Assembly: GCA_021613335.1 (NCBI GenBank)
Contig: JAJTWR010000132.1
Coordinates: forward strand, 124,001 to 188,000
DNA: 64,000 nucleotides
Source: Whitmania pigra
Taxonomy: Eukaryota; Annelida; Clitellata; Hirudinida; Haemopidae
Direction: 5' to 3'
Shown here piece by piece: positions 63,398 to 64,000 of the stretch. The position numbers and the translations under genes were made by a program. The stretch's first letter is position 1, and each line of letters starts with the position of its first letter. The notes under the pieces are model-generated. The model made no database searches. It was not told the DNA's origin and saw only the letters and a program-made list of their open reading frames with translations.

Positions 63398-64000
63398 ATG
63401 GAGTTAACTCAGAATATCATACAAAGGCTAAATCAACTACTTGCAAAACCCGCGTTGGTTAGCGCTGAAGATACGCTTTTACTTAACGCCTTTTCTGAGC
63501 GTTATCCTTATTTTCAGCCTGTTTATCTTTTAATGGCAAAAGCTGCCGCTAATAGCGAAAATCATGCCCGGTTATTAACCAAAGCCTCTATTTACAATAG
63601 CGGAATTTTGTTGCATCGGTTTATTTATCAACCTCAAAGCCTGAAACCTGCCGAAGATTTTAATGTGCTTGCTTATAAAACTTTGACAAAAAAAACAGAT
63701 TTTGTTACCTCTGATAATTATGATAATTATAACGAGAAAGAAATTTCTACTTCCGAAGAAGCGTTAGAAGTAATTCTAGATTCCCCTAGTAAAGAAACAG
63801 CCTGTCAGCATCCTCAAAAAGCAACGGGCATTGCAAATGAAACTTTTTTAACCGATCAGTTCATAAAAGACCGCTTAAATGAAACTAACTCCATAGAACA
63901 AGCGCTTGCCGAAGAAGAAACTGAGAGAGAAGTTGATCAGGAAAACCAAAACAAAGAAATTGATTTAATAACAGAAACGTATAATCAAACCTCTTTTACC
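63398..64000 (+). CDS. Hypothetical protein, 3' end cut by window edge
   Basis: The frame is open from ATG 63398 to the window end (201 codons). It begins MELTQNIIQRLNQLLAKPAL and continues LLNAFSERYPYFQPVYLLMA with helical, acidic sequence after about 110 residues (EEETEREVDQENQNKEID). A protein of this kind follows lptE in related genomes as I recall; function unknown. TAGTTTTG at 63373-63380 is a -7 box 17 bases upstream. Confidence 0.7.
   Translation, partial: MELTQNIIQRLNQLLAKPALVSAEDTLLLNAFSERYPYFQPVYLLMAKAAANSENHARLLTKASIYNSGILLHRFIYQPQSLKPAEDFNVLAYKTLTKKTDFVTSDNYDNYNEKEISTSEEALEVILDSPSKETACQHPQKATGIANETFLTDQFIKDRLNETNSIEQALAEEETEREVDQENQNKEIDLITETYNQTSFT

Overview
The window is AT-rich DNA from a member of the Bacteroidota, most likely a Sphingobacteriales (Pedobacter-like) organism. 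Supporting evidence: a SusC/SusD pair controlled by a FecI-type sigma factor and a FecR-type anti-sigma factor; the Bacteroidota-style gene runs yicC-gmk-nadD, rplM-rpsI-rpsB-tsf and miaB-sigma54 regulator-lptE; lipoproteins with the Bacteroidota SCKK/SCQK-type lipobox; and many promoters matching the Bacteroidota housekeeping form TTTG-N19..21-TAnnTTTG. No rRNA, tRNA or CRISPR array was seen.

Layout. 1-5.7 kb: 5' part of prfC, an RsmI-like methylase, a YtxH/holin-like envelope-stress operon, an enoyl-CoA hydratase and glnS. 5.7-14.3 kb: a nutrient-uptake locus on the minus strand (sigma factor, shortened FecR, SusC with STN domain, SusD, HExxH metallopeptidase lipoprotein, unknown lipoprotein) closed by a strong terminator. 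14.4-23.3 kb: nadD, gmk, yicC, frr, pyrH, tsf, rpsB, rpsI, rplM and, on the other strand, rplS. 23.4-26.6 kb: a decayed Glu/Leu/Phe/Val dehydrogenase, an MscS channel and a dcm-small gene-vsr DNA methylation and repair operon. 26.7-37.6 kb: comM, pfkA, a split DsbD system, birA, rsfS, ftsH, a LUD protein, a zinc-ribbon protein and a Nif3-like protein. 37.6-45.2 kb: a gene graveyard holding an IS5-type remnant, a compact SRPBCC-EVE-MarR cassette, a dprA tail, a BtuB-like receptor with a leader ORF and attenuator-like hairpin, an IS481-type remnant, an FKBP lipoprotein and a mutS-like pseudogene. 45.3-64 kb: photolyase/cryptochrome, sucA-sucB and lpdA (2-oxoglutarate dehydrogenase), a small membrane protein, a CocE-type hydrolase, a DUF2807 protein, ilvE, an AsmA-like protein, miaB, a sigma-54 activator, lptE and a gene cut by the window end.

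The core genes look intact, but accessory genes are eroding: at least six recognisable pseudogenes or transposase remnants lie in the spaces between genes. The most original items are the SRPBCC-EVE-MarR cassette, with a 22-bp perfect palindrome over its promoter and imperfect inverted repeats at its edges; the leader ORF whose stop codon lies inside a terminator hairpin before the TonB receptor; the FecR protein that lacks most of its periplasmic core; and several genes whose promoter -10-like box ends only 4-6 bases before the start codon (predicted leaderless mRNAs).
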